In this document: piece after piece, positions 1 to 10,299 of the stretch | How the letters are laid out: each line of letters starts with the position of its first letter | Numbering within the stretch: position 1 is the first letter of the stretch | Assembly: GCA_037179385.1 (NCBI GenBank) | Contig: CM074185.1 | Span: 5,947,371 to 6,011,370, forward strand | Reading direction: 5' to 3' | DNA from: Holothuria scabra | Lineage: Eukaryota > Echinodermata > Holothuroidea > Aspidochirotida > Holothuriidae | Length of the DNA: 64,000 nt | Translations under genes and position numbers: made by a program | Notes under the pieces: model-generated | What the model was told of the DNA's origin: nothing | Database searches by the model: none | Seen by the model: the letters and a program-made list of their open reading frames with translations, nothing else

Positions 1-305
1 GCTCAAGTAGTTTAAAACAACAGATTTTGCAAGAAAGTTGAAATATTTTCGAAATAATACAAGGTCAGATCAAAATCACTACACGTATTGCAGGAACATG
101 ATGTTGTACCAATTCCAATTAAACTTTTGTTTAAAATAATATAGAGTCCAATCGTCAAATCATACAAATTATAGCTTCACGACGGCACTCTTGGTGCGCA
201 TTTTATGCAACAGGCGAAGGCGACAATCTACGCATAGGACGTACGCGTCACGTGCTCCGTCCATGTATATAGGAAGTCCCTGGCAACGACAAACAGAGGG
301 TAAAC
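1..305. other. non-coding stretch, nothing recognised
   Basis: AT-rich DNA with no domain-like frame. The 103-residue minus-strand frame across 228-539 runs into the hAT-like element and has no recognisable domain, so I treat it as chance. Confidence 0.5.
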
Positions 306-697
306 AAGGGGTCGGCAACCTTTTGGTGCGCGGGCAAACTTGCTATTTAGTGAATAAAGGGAGGACCTAATGGTTAGTTGAAGTAGCATTGTTACGTAGT
401 CATTTAGCGATGCAGGCCATAGAAAACTATGAAAATAGTTTTGTACGGTTGAGACAGTGTGGGTAATGGTACGGTGGTGATGTAAAGTGCATGGTTGAAA
501 CTTACACAATTCTTTGTACGAATGGCATCCCTGCTTCAACTGTTCAGAAGTTTAGTGTGAAGATTGCTTCTACATATCTCGCGCAAGAAGTTCCTGGAGG
601 CGAGGCGTGCACCGGAATTTGATGTTGATTGCTCTCCGCGGGCGGTAGATTCGGGCGGGCCGTACTTGGCCCGAGGGCCGTAGGTTGCCGACCCCTG
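306..697. mobile_element. degenerate hAT-like non-autonomous element
   Basis: The left end reads AAGGGGTCGGCAACCT and the right end is its near-perfect reverse complement, AGGTTGCCGACCCCTG. These CAGGGGTCGGCAACC-type ends are typical of hAT elements. The flanks GGGTAAAC (298-305) and GAGTAGAC (698-705) agree at 6 of 8 positions, and both differences are G/A, as expected for an old 8-bp target duplication. No transposase frame is inside (392 bp), so it would have moved in trans. The end type is seen directly; family assignment is from end sequence and target-site length. Confidence 0.7.
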
Positions 698-1360
698 GAG
701 TAGACGAATAACAGAATGTCTATTCTATCATTTACCAAATCACTGGAGCTCCAAGTAAGCACCAAATCGTTAATTACTGAACGTAAAAGACGTAAATGGT
801 TTCGTTTTCAAAGCGTCCCTGAAATTCGTTTTAAGGCCGTTATTTTGTGGACTTCTAAAAAGTTTTTCAGACGTATTTTTGGACAAAGAAGACGTGTGAG
901 CAAAGAACCAAACCAAAACTATATGAGGATATTTTTGGGTTAGAAAACGTTTTTAAAAAGTTTTATTCAGACGACGTTTTCAGCGTTAATAGCATCATTC
1001 CTTTCTGGACTTAAAAATAAAATACGTTCTTAAAACGTTTTATTAAGTGTGTTTTGGACGAATAAAGAAGCAGATCAGGTGATCAACACCTTTTTTTTGG
1101 AACTACTGCGTTTCCAGTTTAATGACGTACGGTTCTTTGTCCAATGCACAATTATACTCCTGTGTGCGACACACTACGTGCCCTCCACACGCAAATCCTA
1201 ATAATGCGTCCCATTTGCAGCAATATTTTCCATTCGTAAATGAAGTTTTCTGCTGTGGTACGCATCTTCCCTCAGTAGCATGCACCATATCCATCATTTA
1301 CCATCAAGCCAGCATATCAAGGCTGGAGAAAAATTTTAAACTAAGGGAAATTAAGGGGGC
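698..1360. other. non-coding stretch with a Cys-rich minus-strand frame
   Basis: Positions 720-1060 hold several degenerate ACGTTTT/AAAACGT-type words and no convincing gene. A minus-strand frame at 1103-1297 (64 residues) has six cysteines including a CC pair and ends in a stop. I cannot match it to a family and see no clear splice sites, so it is not called as an exon. Confidence 0.4.
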
Positions 1361-1506
1361 GATGCGCACTGTTTAACAAGAAATTTCCTAACTGGCTAAC
1401 GATAGCCCTAATCCGTAACCTAATCCCTAACCCTAACAAAGAATACAATCGATACAATAAAATGGCAGCAACCAATCAAGAAACACCGTGTTAAACAGTG
1501 CGCATC
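1361..1506. mobile_element. 146-bp MITE-like element with 18-bp perfect inverted ends
   Basis: GATGCGCACTGTTTAACA at 1361-1378 is repeated as its exact reverse complement at 1489-1506. The interior is short and non-coding and holds a telomere-like tract. I see no clear target-site duplication in the flanks (AAGGGGGC on the left, TACTCGAG on the right), so superfamily is unknown. A structured non-coding sequence is the alternative. Confidence 0.65.
1405..1437. repeat. short degenerate CCCTAA telomere-like tract
   Basis: About five tandem CCCTAA-like hexamers with substitutions, ending in a clean CCCTAACCCTAA-type step. It lies wholly inside the small inverted-repeat element, so it may have travelled with that element rather than mark a chromosome fusion. 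Confidence 0.55.
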
Positions 1507-4380
1507 TACTCGAGCCTTACTGGAAACACTCGCTGCTCATGGTAATTCTTTGTAGGAATAAATGGCTAAAAATTTAGTAAGAGTTAGAAAATTTAAGTCG
1601 TTGAAGCCCCTCCCTTTGACATATTACCTATTTCCCGGTCGCGCTTGATTTGTTATGTGTTTCATATAGCCGCTTTTCATAATGCTCCGCAAAAGCAAAG
1701 GAGTAGGGGCAACATTCAATTGCCCCGCAAGTGGAGAGAATACCACCAGCGCCGCTAGATTAACGGCGACCAAATGGTTATTAAGTTAGGCGCCTATCCT
1801 AACCAGCCACGATTATTTTCAGTCTTTAGTTTAGTGGGAACGCGTATTTTCGTCTGAAATTTCCTATTATTGGTGCGGTTGAGAAAAACTGCGAAAAAGA
1901 TCTAATAGATCAATCCACATACATGCTGCTTCCCACTCTTTGACGGGTGCACCCGGGGTGCACCCGTCAAATGTCCCAGTATGAAAGGGAACTCAGGTGA
2001 AACGCAGGTGAAACACCAATTGAATTTTCCGAATTTTTTACCCTCGAAGAGTCGAGAGTAAACTACCGGGAAATACCGGGACTTCACCGTTGAAAAATTG
2101 GTATGGATGGTTGTCTCTATGTAACTCCGTGCGAAATGCAGATTAAAATGTTAGAGTCATGTTTTGTTTGCGGTCATAAACACACGTTTTTCGATGGTCA
2201 ACTTGAAATTAATTGTGTGTCATACACAGCGTTCACATGGGTCTTTTGTATTTTGACCTTTTCATTGTTATGCCGGTGTCGTAGTTTTGGGGGTTTTTGG
2301 GGGGGGGGGGAGGAGCTGTCCTAGGACAGAAAACCCTGGTTATGCACTCGGTTTGAGCGAATGCGAAGTATAGCAGTCGCTTATGGACTCGTTACAGTAT
2401 TTTCAATATGTACCTTGTTGGTTTTGTTACTTTGTAAACGTTTGTAAATTAAAAGGCGTTAACCATGAAGACAAATAATTTATTTAAGGATGTCTTTGGT
2501 TTCATTACACGTTGAGGCATATTACGTGAGGGATAGTTCAATCACATGGTTCTTTGAACGCCTGTATGGGGAAGTTCTCAGAAGCCCTTTCTATAGTTTT
2601 TGTCAACTGCCGTTCTTTATGACATGGTCGTTACCCTTCTTTTCTTACAGTTTGAAGCATCCGAGCAACCTGTTGACTTAAAAGTTTAAGCGTTGTTTTA
2701 CGAAAAATATTGAACGGGGGATTTCTTTTTATAATGAAGCAACTTATAACTGTAACAAGAGCGACAAATATAAGTTAAATTTTATTTTTTTCAGAACTGA
2801 AGACCTTCACAGAGGGTTAGGAATAGAAAACGGGTAAGAAAACGTAGTCTCCCGGATGCGAAAATTGCGCAATATCAACTGCGTAGTTTTCTTCTGACCT
2901 AGAAGTTTCAACTGAAACATGAATCGCCCTTACGAATAGGCGCTTGCTTTGCCGGTGACCACGTGATCAGCCGAACGACATATGACACAGTTGACGATAC
3001 CAATTGCTACCGTGGCTTGAAAATTAAGAGAAGTTGGTGTGTTTCAGTTGAAAGTCAAATGTGCCCTGCGCAGGACCTATATACCTGTATGCTTAACAGC
3101 ATCTAAATAACTTAGTTAACTTCAACCGAATTATTTTGTTCTGCATTTTGTAAATATTTTCACATTAGATTTTTTCCATTGGTGGTTGTACCTGACGGCA
3201 TGGTATAATTAGATTTAGCAATCTTGTAAGACAAATTTAAAACGGTTCCTTTGAGCAACCGTACTGGAAGGGAAAAGACCACAAGCTGCGCACTTTTAGA
3301 AAGAGGAGGCCGGTGAGAAATTCTATATACTGTTTTTTGTTGTTGACAATTAAAGTAGGAATGGGAAGAGAGATTTCTGATGAGGAGTAGCAAAATAAAA
3401 CACTGCGTAGTTATCTCTCTCTACCCTTAAACCTTACTAGACAAGACGATAGCTACTGTAAGTTACATCTCTTCTGATCTGGAAGCATATGCTTGCTTTG
3501 TTCGTGATCATGCGATGCATTCACAGGTGATCCGGTTGAACTGCCGAACCGTAATAGGTACTGCCATCGAACAATACTGAGAACACTAAGGAAGTTAAAA
3601 AATACTGAAATTGTCATTCGTGAGGAAATTTTGATATTTTGAACTTCCAATAAAAATATGCGTGAAATTCTGACAGTTTGGTTACGGCCGGAAATTATTA
3701 ATAAAATAATTCTTCTGCAATCTAAACACGTCTGTTTTCTAGATCTAGTAGATAATATCATCCACTACTTGTTTTATTCAGTCAATTTTAGCATCATTAT
3801 AAACGTATGACTCACATATACTTTTCTAAACCTCGAGCTTATATCATAACCATTTCCTTTTCCCTCACCTGCCATTACTAATGTTTCACCTGTATAAATT
3901 TTCGGTACTGATATATTTTTCTGAAATGCGCAAAACCTCCTCATTATAAAAAATTCACGTGTTTGGTCTATAACGGCCTGGGTCCGAATCCCAGGTCGAG
4001 TCATACCAAAGAATCTAAAAGAGGAACCTACTGTCTTCTGGAAGTTGGTAAGTTTGGCAACGTTTTGTTAATATCACTAGAACCGGTAGACCGCCTCTAT
4101 TCGCTAGTATGAAGGTCTTGCATTCTGGTTTGGTCTGATGTTAGCTATGGTCGGTGACGCAAACGGACACTATACATGTATGTAAGTGCAGAGAGTTGAC
4201 ACTCCGATGACTAAAGATGCACGAATATGTACCAATACAACTCACAACAACCTACTGAATGGACAGAGAACAGTAACGCAGTGGAGCGAACAAAAAAAGC
4301 TAAAGTTGGCTAACAATAAGAAAATGACGGCTGTACGGAAGTTGATAAATGCCATTTCCATGGTCGGAGGGTACTCCGAA
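1507..4380. other. long non-coding stretch
   Basis: Apart from the palindrome at 1939-1971 and a G-run near 2298, I see only AT-rich unique-looking DNA. Frames up to about 100 residues occur on both strands with no domain signature. Near 3972-3998 there is a T-arm-like motif (GGGTCCGAATCCC), but no tRNA body precedes it. Confidence 0.5.
1939..1971. repeat. perfect 15+3+15 palindrome
   Basis: TTTGACGGGTGCACC and its exact reverse complement flank a CGG centre. It would form a strong hairpin or cruciform. No adjacent gene suggests a function; it could be a relic of a tiny inverted-repeat element. Confidence 0.8.
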
Positions 4381-4740
4381 CTTTCAACGTTCATTTTCGC
4401 AATGAACATTTAAAAAATGTTTTGCGGGATAATGGGGGTGACTCATGTAGGGTGGGCCCGTTCTATCACCATGCTTCCGCTTTGTTGTCACAATTGTCGC
4501 AGGAGCGCCACAGCCCCGAAAAGGTCCGATAATTTGCATAGTATATATATTGCATACAAATTGCTACTTTCAACGGTCATTTTGACATTGCGACTTTCAA
4601 ATAATTTTTAATATTTCAAAAATGTTTCGCGGGACTTGGGGATGATTCATGTAGGGGTGGGTCCTTTCTATCACCATGTTTCCGCTGAGCCGGGGCAAAT
4701 TGTCACAGGGGGCCCCAAAGCCCCGAAAAGGTCCGATAAC
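4381..4740. repeat. degenerate tandem dimer, unit about 206 bp
   Basis: The block beginning AAAAATGTTTTGCGGGA near 4414 recurs near 4619. Both units share, in order, a GTGACTCATGTAGGG-like segment, TTCTATCACCATG, a CCGCT segment, and CAGCCCCGAAAAGGTCCGAT. Units differ by many substitutions and small indels, so the duplication is old. Non-coding. Confidence 0.65.
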
Positions 4741-6126
4741 TTATTTCTAAAAGGTGGGGCCTGGGATTGGGATAGGTGCGTTACTTGCAAGGATGGCATT
4801 CTCATAGGACCGGGACCCTCTTTTTTTTTCAAAACTCTGTTACGAGAGCAATGAAATAATGCACTTTCTTTCGCATGGAAAGTTTCGAATTAATAACGAA
4901 CCCACATTTTTCGCGATCTTAACAGAACAATGCCAGTCAAATTGGGCACCACCATAACTTTTAGGGTAATTCGTTCCAATGTTCTCTACTCTAGTTTTCT
5001 CCGTGTGGTTTCATATTTACTCCACCTTAGGGTGGTCAGGCACAATAGAGCTATTTTCTGTCTTCTATGTACTTCGGTGCACTTCACCAACCGTGCTAAA
5101 GGAACGCCTGGCGGGAAAAATAATGCCTCAATGGTACGTCGTCCATATTATGTGTGTATGGGAAGTGTAGATATTATCCTGGGTGAGCCGTAAGTGCAGG
5201 TCGATTTTCCGATGTGGGCACAGGGTACTTGCAAAGATATGACTCCGAGCCCATAATTACCAAAATGTGGCATACTATTGAAAATGCTCAACTGTGGAAA
5301 CTCTCAGTACTGTTGGCTAAGTGAAAACCCCAAAGACCTGACGAATCGCACGCATAAGGTTCATTTAATTTTTTGTGTGGATATTCACTGGGTTTCTTCG
5401 TAGAAAACTCCTTTATTGGTAAATGCATGGCAACGGTGGTCGAACTTCCTCACTTCCATGATAGCTTAAAAACTGCAAGTCATGCAGACAACTTGGAAGA
5501 TCACATGGACGTCACCAGACATTTTTAAAGGGGGTCGTATTTTATGCGAAAAAGGAACTTGTTATTGCCACGTTAGTGCGAGCACTACGCCGTGGGATCC
5601 AGGGGCGAAGCCCCCGAAAGCTCTGAGGAGTTAGACATTTCAAATGCCTATAATGTGGTGAAATATTGTCAATACTGCCAGTTTGGTGATGACAAAATTA
5701 TGATTCATAAAGGTTTGCAAAACCTGAATCCATGTATGGTTATCAAAGAGAAAGTTTTTAAATCCTGAAATGACAATGCCACCAGAAAGTTTTTCTCTTA
5801 AAGTTGAGGTGCGGCTGTGGTGGGATCCGAACGCAACGGGATTAGTAGTATCCAGAGGCAGAGGGTTCTTAGGAGAAAAACCCTTTAAAGCACGTGGAAT
5901 GTAATGTAGTGTTCAAGATTAATTAGATAAAAATAGCGAAGGCTTAAATAACAAATCATGAAGAAATTTTAAGCGAATTCACTTCTGCAATGCAAAGAAA
6001 TTTTAGAGAAACATTCGAAACTGCAGTGACGTAATCAGCATGGGGGTAAGGGGCAGGAGTCCCCCACTGAAATGCCTTGCCCTCGCAACCCCCCCCCCCC
6101 CCCCGATGAAATTCGTAGGTCGAAAT
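4741..6126. other. non-coding stretch
   Basis: No domain-like frame. It holds a short CCAGGGGCGAAGCCCCC-type segment near 5600 and a C-run near 6090, both of the style seen at transposon ends in this window, but I could not pair them into an element. Confidence 0.45.
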
Positions 6127-6297
6127 CAATGAATGACAACGGGCAGGCGGTGGCATTATCTGATACTACGTATAACGTATGCAGTCCCTTGTTTCAATTT
6201 TGATTTTTTTTATCTGTTCTTAATGGATAACCTGTCTTGTAGTTAGATAGGTAGCATCTTTGTGCGATGGGGTGGGATAAAAGACCGCAGATACTTT
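6127..6297 (+). repeat. left arm of a 170-bp inverted repeat pair
   Basis: This stretch matches the reverse complement of about 9537-9700 with substitutions and small indels. Shared blocks in order include AGGCGGTGGCAT, ATCTGATACTACG, ATGCAGTCCCTTGTT, ACAAGACAG in reverse complement and GCAGATACTTT. The two arms enclose about 3.2 kb that holds the LINE and hAT-like pieces, so this may be one old element opened up by later insertions, or two opposed copies of one repeat. Confidence 0.65.
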
Positions 6298-6302
6298 TAA
6301 TT

Positions 6303-6365
6303 CAGTCGCGTAGCCATGGGGGCCTGGGCCCTAACCCCCCCCTCCCCCCCCCCCCCATTTTCTAC
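6303..6365 (+). mobile_element. hAT-like left end, partner not identified
   Basis: CAGTCGCGTAGCCATGG followed by a G-tract and a long C-tract matches the ends of the complete hAT-like elements farther along. The best right-end candidate is at 8863, but the flanking octamers do not match well, so the pairing is unproven. Confidence 0.5.
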
Positions 6366-6546
6366 AGGCCCCGGACTTTTTGCGTCCTGATAAAGTAATT
6401 GAGAAAAAATAAAATTTTTGAACGGAAATAAACTTTGAAGTGTTTCCTTCAAAAACAGTAAATAAATAAAATGTGCAACAATTAAGAAAACATGCATGAA
6501 TGTGTGTCAACCACATTTTGTGAGCACGCATGAAATCAAGTAATAA

Positions 6547-7414
6547 TTTTGATTGACAACAAGCCTGTATTTTACCATCACTGGGTTCAAGGGGGGATTG
6601 CTTTCATTAATGATTTACTTGACGAAGAAGGAAAGTTCTATACATATGATTATTTCGTCAATACTTTTAATATAAAAACAAACTTTCTTGAATTCTATGG
6701 GATTCTTGTAGCAATTAAGAAACAGTGGACACAGTGTTTAAGGAACCTTAGTTATCGATTAAGTAATCCAATGAATAGTTTTATGAATATCATTCTTAAG
6801 AGTAATCAATTGTGTTGTACGGCTATTTACGATAAACTATTAAACTCCTCTACTATTTGTAATAAATCCTATACAAAATGGTCCCTTACTCATGATATCT
6901 CTAAAGATTCATGGTCAATGTATTGTTCCATTCCTTTCCAATGTTCTAGTGATGTACAAATTAGATGGTTTCAATATAGACTCCTCCATAGAATTATTCC
7001 TACTAATAAATATCTTTATCTTATCAATGCTATAGACTCAGATAAATGTTCATTTTGTGGCAATGATGTCGAAACAATTGATCATCTTTTTGTAACTGCC
7101 ATTATACTTCAGCCCTTTGGAATTACATGCAAAATATCCTTGTAAACGCTGGAATTAACGTTGAATTAAGAAATAAAACAGTAGCATTATTTGGGGGTGA
7201 TTTCTCACGTGCTCTCAATCTAGTGATAATTTTAATAAAATATTATGTATTCCGCTGTAAGCAAATGAAAACACTCCCGTCTTCTATCGGGCTATTGCAT
7301 TACTTAAGAAATTATTTCATGCTCTACTCATACATATTAAAGAAAGACTTGAAGGTGGGTATCTGGGAACGTTATTGGTTGCCCTGGTTTAATTTACTAG
7401 ATTTGGATTTGTAG
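6547..7414 (+). pseudogene. LINE ORF2 C-terminal fragment, frameshifted
   Basis: The encoded segment is the region downstream of the reverse transcriptase in L1/Tx1-type ORF2 proteins, which helps bind the element's RNA. Seen in the first frame (198 residues): a GI.FINDLLDEEGKF.TY motif near residues 16-33, the conserved W..F..RLLHRIIPTNKYLY block near 140-157, and a zinc-knuckle-like CSFCG...ETIDHLF at 167-181. The expected continuation moves to another frame near 7092 and runs to the stop at 7414, so there is one small indel. The endonuclease and polymerase domains are missing because of 5' truncation. It is not functional. The clade is inferred from these motifs; a Tx1-like element is my best guess. 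Confidence 0.85.
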
Positions 7415-7603
7415 GTATTGTTGAAGCGTTACAAAGATATCTTCTTTGATATGTTACTTATTTTTACAATCGATTGTTGACAATGTTGAAAATCTACCTT
7501 ATCACCTGCATTCTATTGTGATGTTAATTTATGTGATTGGAAAATATTGTAATAAGTGACAAATGAGGAAAATAAAAATTTTAAAATTTAAAAAAAAAAA
7601 AAA
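6547..7603 (+). mobile_element. 5'-truncated L1/Tx1-like LINE insertion
   Basis: The insertion ends in a poly(A) tail (7590-7603, shared with the target repeat) after an AATAAA-like signal near 7571. The 9-bp sequence AAGTAATAA occurs directly before it (6538-6546) and directly after the tail (7604-7612), a target-site duplication typical of target-primed reverse transcription. Only about 1.06 kb of the 3' end is present, so the copy was dead on arrival. Coding content is the C-terminal part of ORF2 and a roughly 175-bp 3' UTR. Confidence 0.88.
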
Positions 7604-7612
7604 AAGTAATAA

Positions 7613-8620
7613 CTTCAAAATGCCTACTTTCACTAAGTTAGATACCGTATGTAACCTGCACTGTCGTTTATTGCATTTCACTTCGAAGATGAAACGAACG
7701 TCTCGACGACAAACTCTAATGTGAATTTGTTAGGTTAAGGCCTTTTCTGCCTTTCGGATGGCTGGTTGATTTACTGAAAACAAGGCAATCATACACTGGA
7801 GACCATTCGTATACGACCATTCCTATACTTTATCATACACAAATTATGCTGTAAGGGTAATGTGCTGCCTTCGAATAATTCTTCCCTTCCATCCTTAACA
7901 AGTAGGCCTATGTCGTGCCTCACTCCTGCCCATTAAAAGTGCTACAGTAGAACGATATTTCAGACAAGTCCTCTTTTTACTAGTTGACACTGGCATCCGG
8001 GTGGATTTCTAAAGTGTCCACAAGGTCCGGATTTCATGTGTTTCTCACATGATCTGCTTTGCGGTTTAAATATTTTGGGAGATTTACTCGTAGTTTTTTT
8101 AATTTTTACCACGTAATGTACCAATGACTGAATAAATACTGCACCATTTTGCATCTAGACACCACTGAAAACCGGAAAACATTGTTTCTTTGGCAGTATG
8201 TATGTCACTTGTTAAATCTCTATAGACTGAAAATGAGTATTTTGAAATTTGTCATTCTCCCCAAAAAGAAAAATCCTGAAACGTATAGGCGTATAATCAG
8301 TTCAAAGTTTTGCCAAACATAGCACCATTTTGCATCTAGGAAATCTAACGCAAAGACGTTTCACAGAGGGGGACACAACTACTTTTGGTATTCCTATTAA
8401 AGCTGATATCAATTCAAATATTGCCGCATTTCAGATCTGCGTCCTTCACTGAGAAGTTTAAAATTCTTCCCAAGGGAAAGGGAGATACCGGTTCCCTTTA
8501 GTCTCATCCCCCAGGCGACAGATCAGAAATGCCCAGTTTGGGGTCTCTAAAAAGTGTATGTATTACCATTTTTCATAGATTGACTTTTTTATTATCATTT
8601 TTTGAGAAGTGGCAGACATG
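7613..8620. other. non-coding stretch related to hAT-like element interiors
   Basis: GCACCATTTTGCATCTAG occurs at 8141 and again at 8322, a spacing of 181 bp close to the core-array period elsewhere. The same word occurs near 18671 and, inverted, near 20403, so this stretch is probably the degraded interior of one or more hAT-like elements. No gene seen. Confidence 0.5.
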
Positions 8621-8863
8621 AGATTCGTATTTCAAGGCTGGGCACATTTAGCTTAAAACACGTGGGAAGTGCCGTTTCCGGCCATCTGGAGGGTTTGTAA
8701 ATCCCAACATTTTCTTGTTCGCTCCGCGCCAACTTATGGTGGCGCTCCGCTTAGATAGTCCTGCCGAGCATGACCCTAGGAGGTACCAGGCCCCCTCCCC
8801 CACTTGTTACCTAGCCCCCCCCCCCCCACTCCCCCTCTAAAATTCCATTCTGGCTACGCCACT
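8621..8863. mobile_element. hAT-like core unit and right end
   Basis: One copy of the shared core (GGGAAGTGCCGTTTCCGG, then CGCTCCGCGCCAAC, then GTGGCGCTCCGCTTAGATAG) is followed by C-tracts and the terminal motif CTGGCTACGCCACT. This is the same order as in the complete elements ending at 20366 and 43945. Its left end and target duplication were not found. Confidence 0.65.
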
Positions 8864-9536
8864 ATTTGAAGCACTGCTCTGGTAGGTTCCAAAAGGGGAG
8901 AAACTTCTTGCAAAATTTCAAAAGTGTCAAGTGTACAGCCTTAACAGGCAGACGGAGTTAAAACTGCAAATTTTGTCTGAAGCCGGAACAAACCGATCAC
9001 TTCATCACTACCTCTCCGATAGATCTCTATCGGATAAATATAATATTAGATGGCTCTAGATAGGGGTGACAGTTTATAGCTATACCCCGCCCTTCAAACA
9101 AAATATCCAAGCCTCATAGTCCTCAACGGACCATTTAAACAATTAGGACACGATAAACTTTGTACAAAAACCAAGGAACTAAAACAAAACCTGCAGTGCT
9201 AAAACACTGGCACTTAATATCGGAAAATCCGAATATGTGTCAAAGTTTCCGACATCACCTGTCATAGTCTTCGAGAGGGCACCCAAACCAAATAATATAT
9301 GTACCTTTTTTTTCTAGGATTAAAAGCGACGGTGAACTGGAAACAACTCACGAGGAGAATGAAGATTGCTCCCTCGATTCTCTTCATCGAGACGCTCCCA
9401 AAGAGCAAATATTTTATCCAATTAAGACCATGACAACCTAGAAAGTCCAACTACTAACGAAGCTCAACATCTTAAAACCAAGAGCCGAAACATGTCTAGT
9501 TTAAGGTTTAAGAAACCTAACAGAACAGTTCTTCAA
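8864..9536. other. non-coding stretch
   Basis: Nothing recognised apart from a small palindrome (CCGATAGATCTCTATCGG) near 9014-9031. Frames are short and lack motifs. Confidence 0.5.
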
Positions 9537-9700
9537 AGTATCTGCGGTAATTAATCCCATTCCACGGTTCAAAGATGTAACCTGTTTAATTACAAGACAG
9601 AATATCCGTTAAGAACGCATAAAAATTCAAAATTGGAACAAGGGACTGCATGCGTAGTATCAGATGATGCCACCGCCTATTCATTTTCGTTCATTTATTG
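9537..9700 (-). repeat. right arm of the inverted repeat pair
   Basis: Reverse-complement match to 6127-6297. Shared blocks include GTATCTGCGGT, ACAAGACAG, AACAAGGGACTGCAT, CGTAGTATCAGATGATGCC and CCGCCT. No clear target duplication outside the arms. Confidence 0.65.
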
Positions 9701-10299
9701 TTCTGCGCGTCTCCAAATATAAACAAGACGAACGTCTAGACGAGTTGCGGTGCCGACAAACCAAGTCGTCTTATACTTTTAAGGTGATTTGACGACTGTT
9801 AGCTACTATTAGCTTTTGGACTTTGGGCATGGACTCTACTACTGTAACAAAGAAGTATATTTGCCTTTTTAAACAGGATATTCAAGGAGGTTTCCCTTCA
9901 TGGGCTACTTCATTTTCTGTACAATTCGCGGCAACCTATGGTGGCGCTCTGTTTAGAATAATCATCCTTCTTTCAGAGAGGTTGAATCCAACTCAATACC
10001 ACAGAGTGCACTCTAAAAACACTATGGTGAACTATTCACCGACTCAAACGTATGGTCAAAAAGTGACCAATTAATGGTTAGATTTGACCATACATAAGTA
10101 AATTTTGACCAAAGTTGGAGGTCAATGGTTTCACCATTGATTAGGTCGGTGCATAGTTAATTAAATCAATGGTTAATTCGAGGCAAAGAGATGAAATGAA
10201 CGAACGATTTGGCTAAAAATTTAGGAAAATCGGCCCATGTTTGTACAGGGTTTAGAATGTTGGCCCAATCAGCCTGGGGTCCATGGGGGGCTGGGTAGT
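9701..10299. other. non-coding stretch
   Basis: Nothing gene-like. A 22-bp word beginning GGCAAAGAGATGAAA at 10182 recurs in direct orientation at 11940, bracketing the 180-bp array. Confidence 0.5.

Noticed and set aside
3955..4005. tRNA gene or tRNA-derived SINE
   Set aside because: Only a T-arm/B-box-like GGGTCCGAATCCC is present; no A-box, anticodon arm or acceptor pairing upstream.
6303..8863. A single hAT-like element spanning the LINE
   Set aside because: Left and right ends are of the right type, but the flanking octamers do not agree well enough to count as a target duplication.
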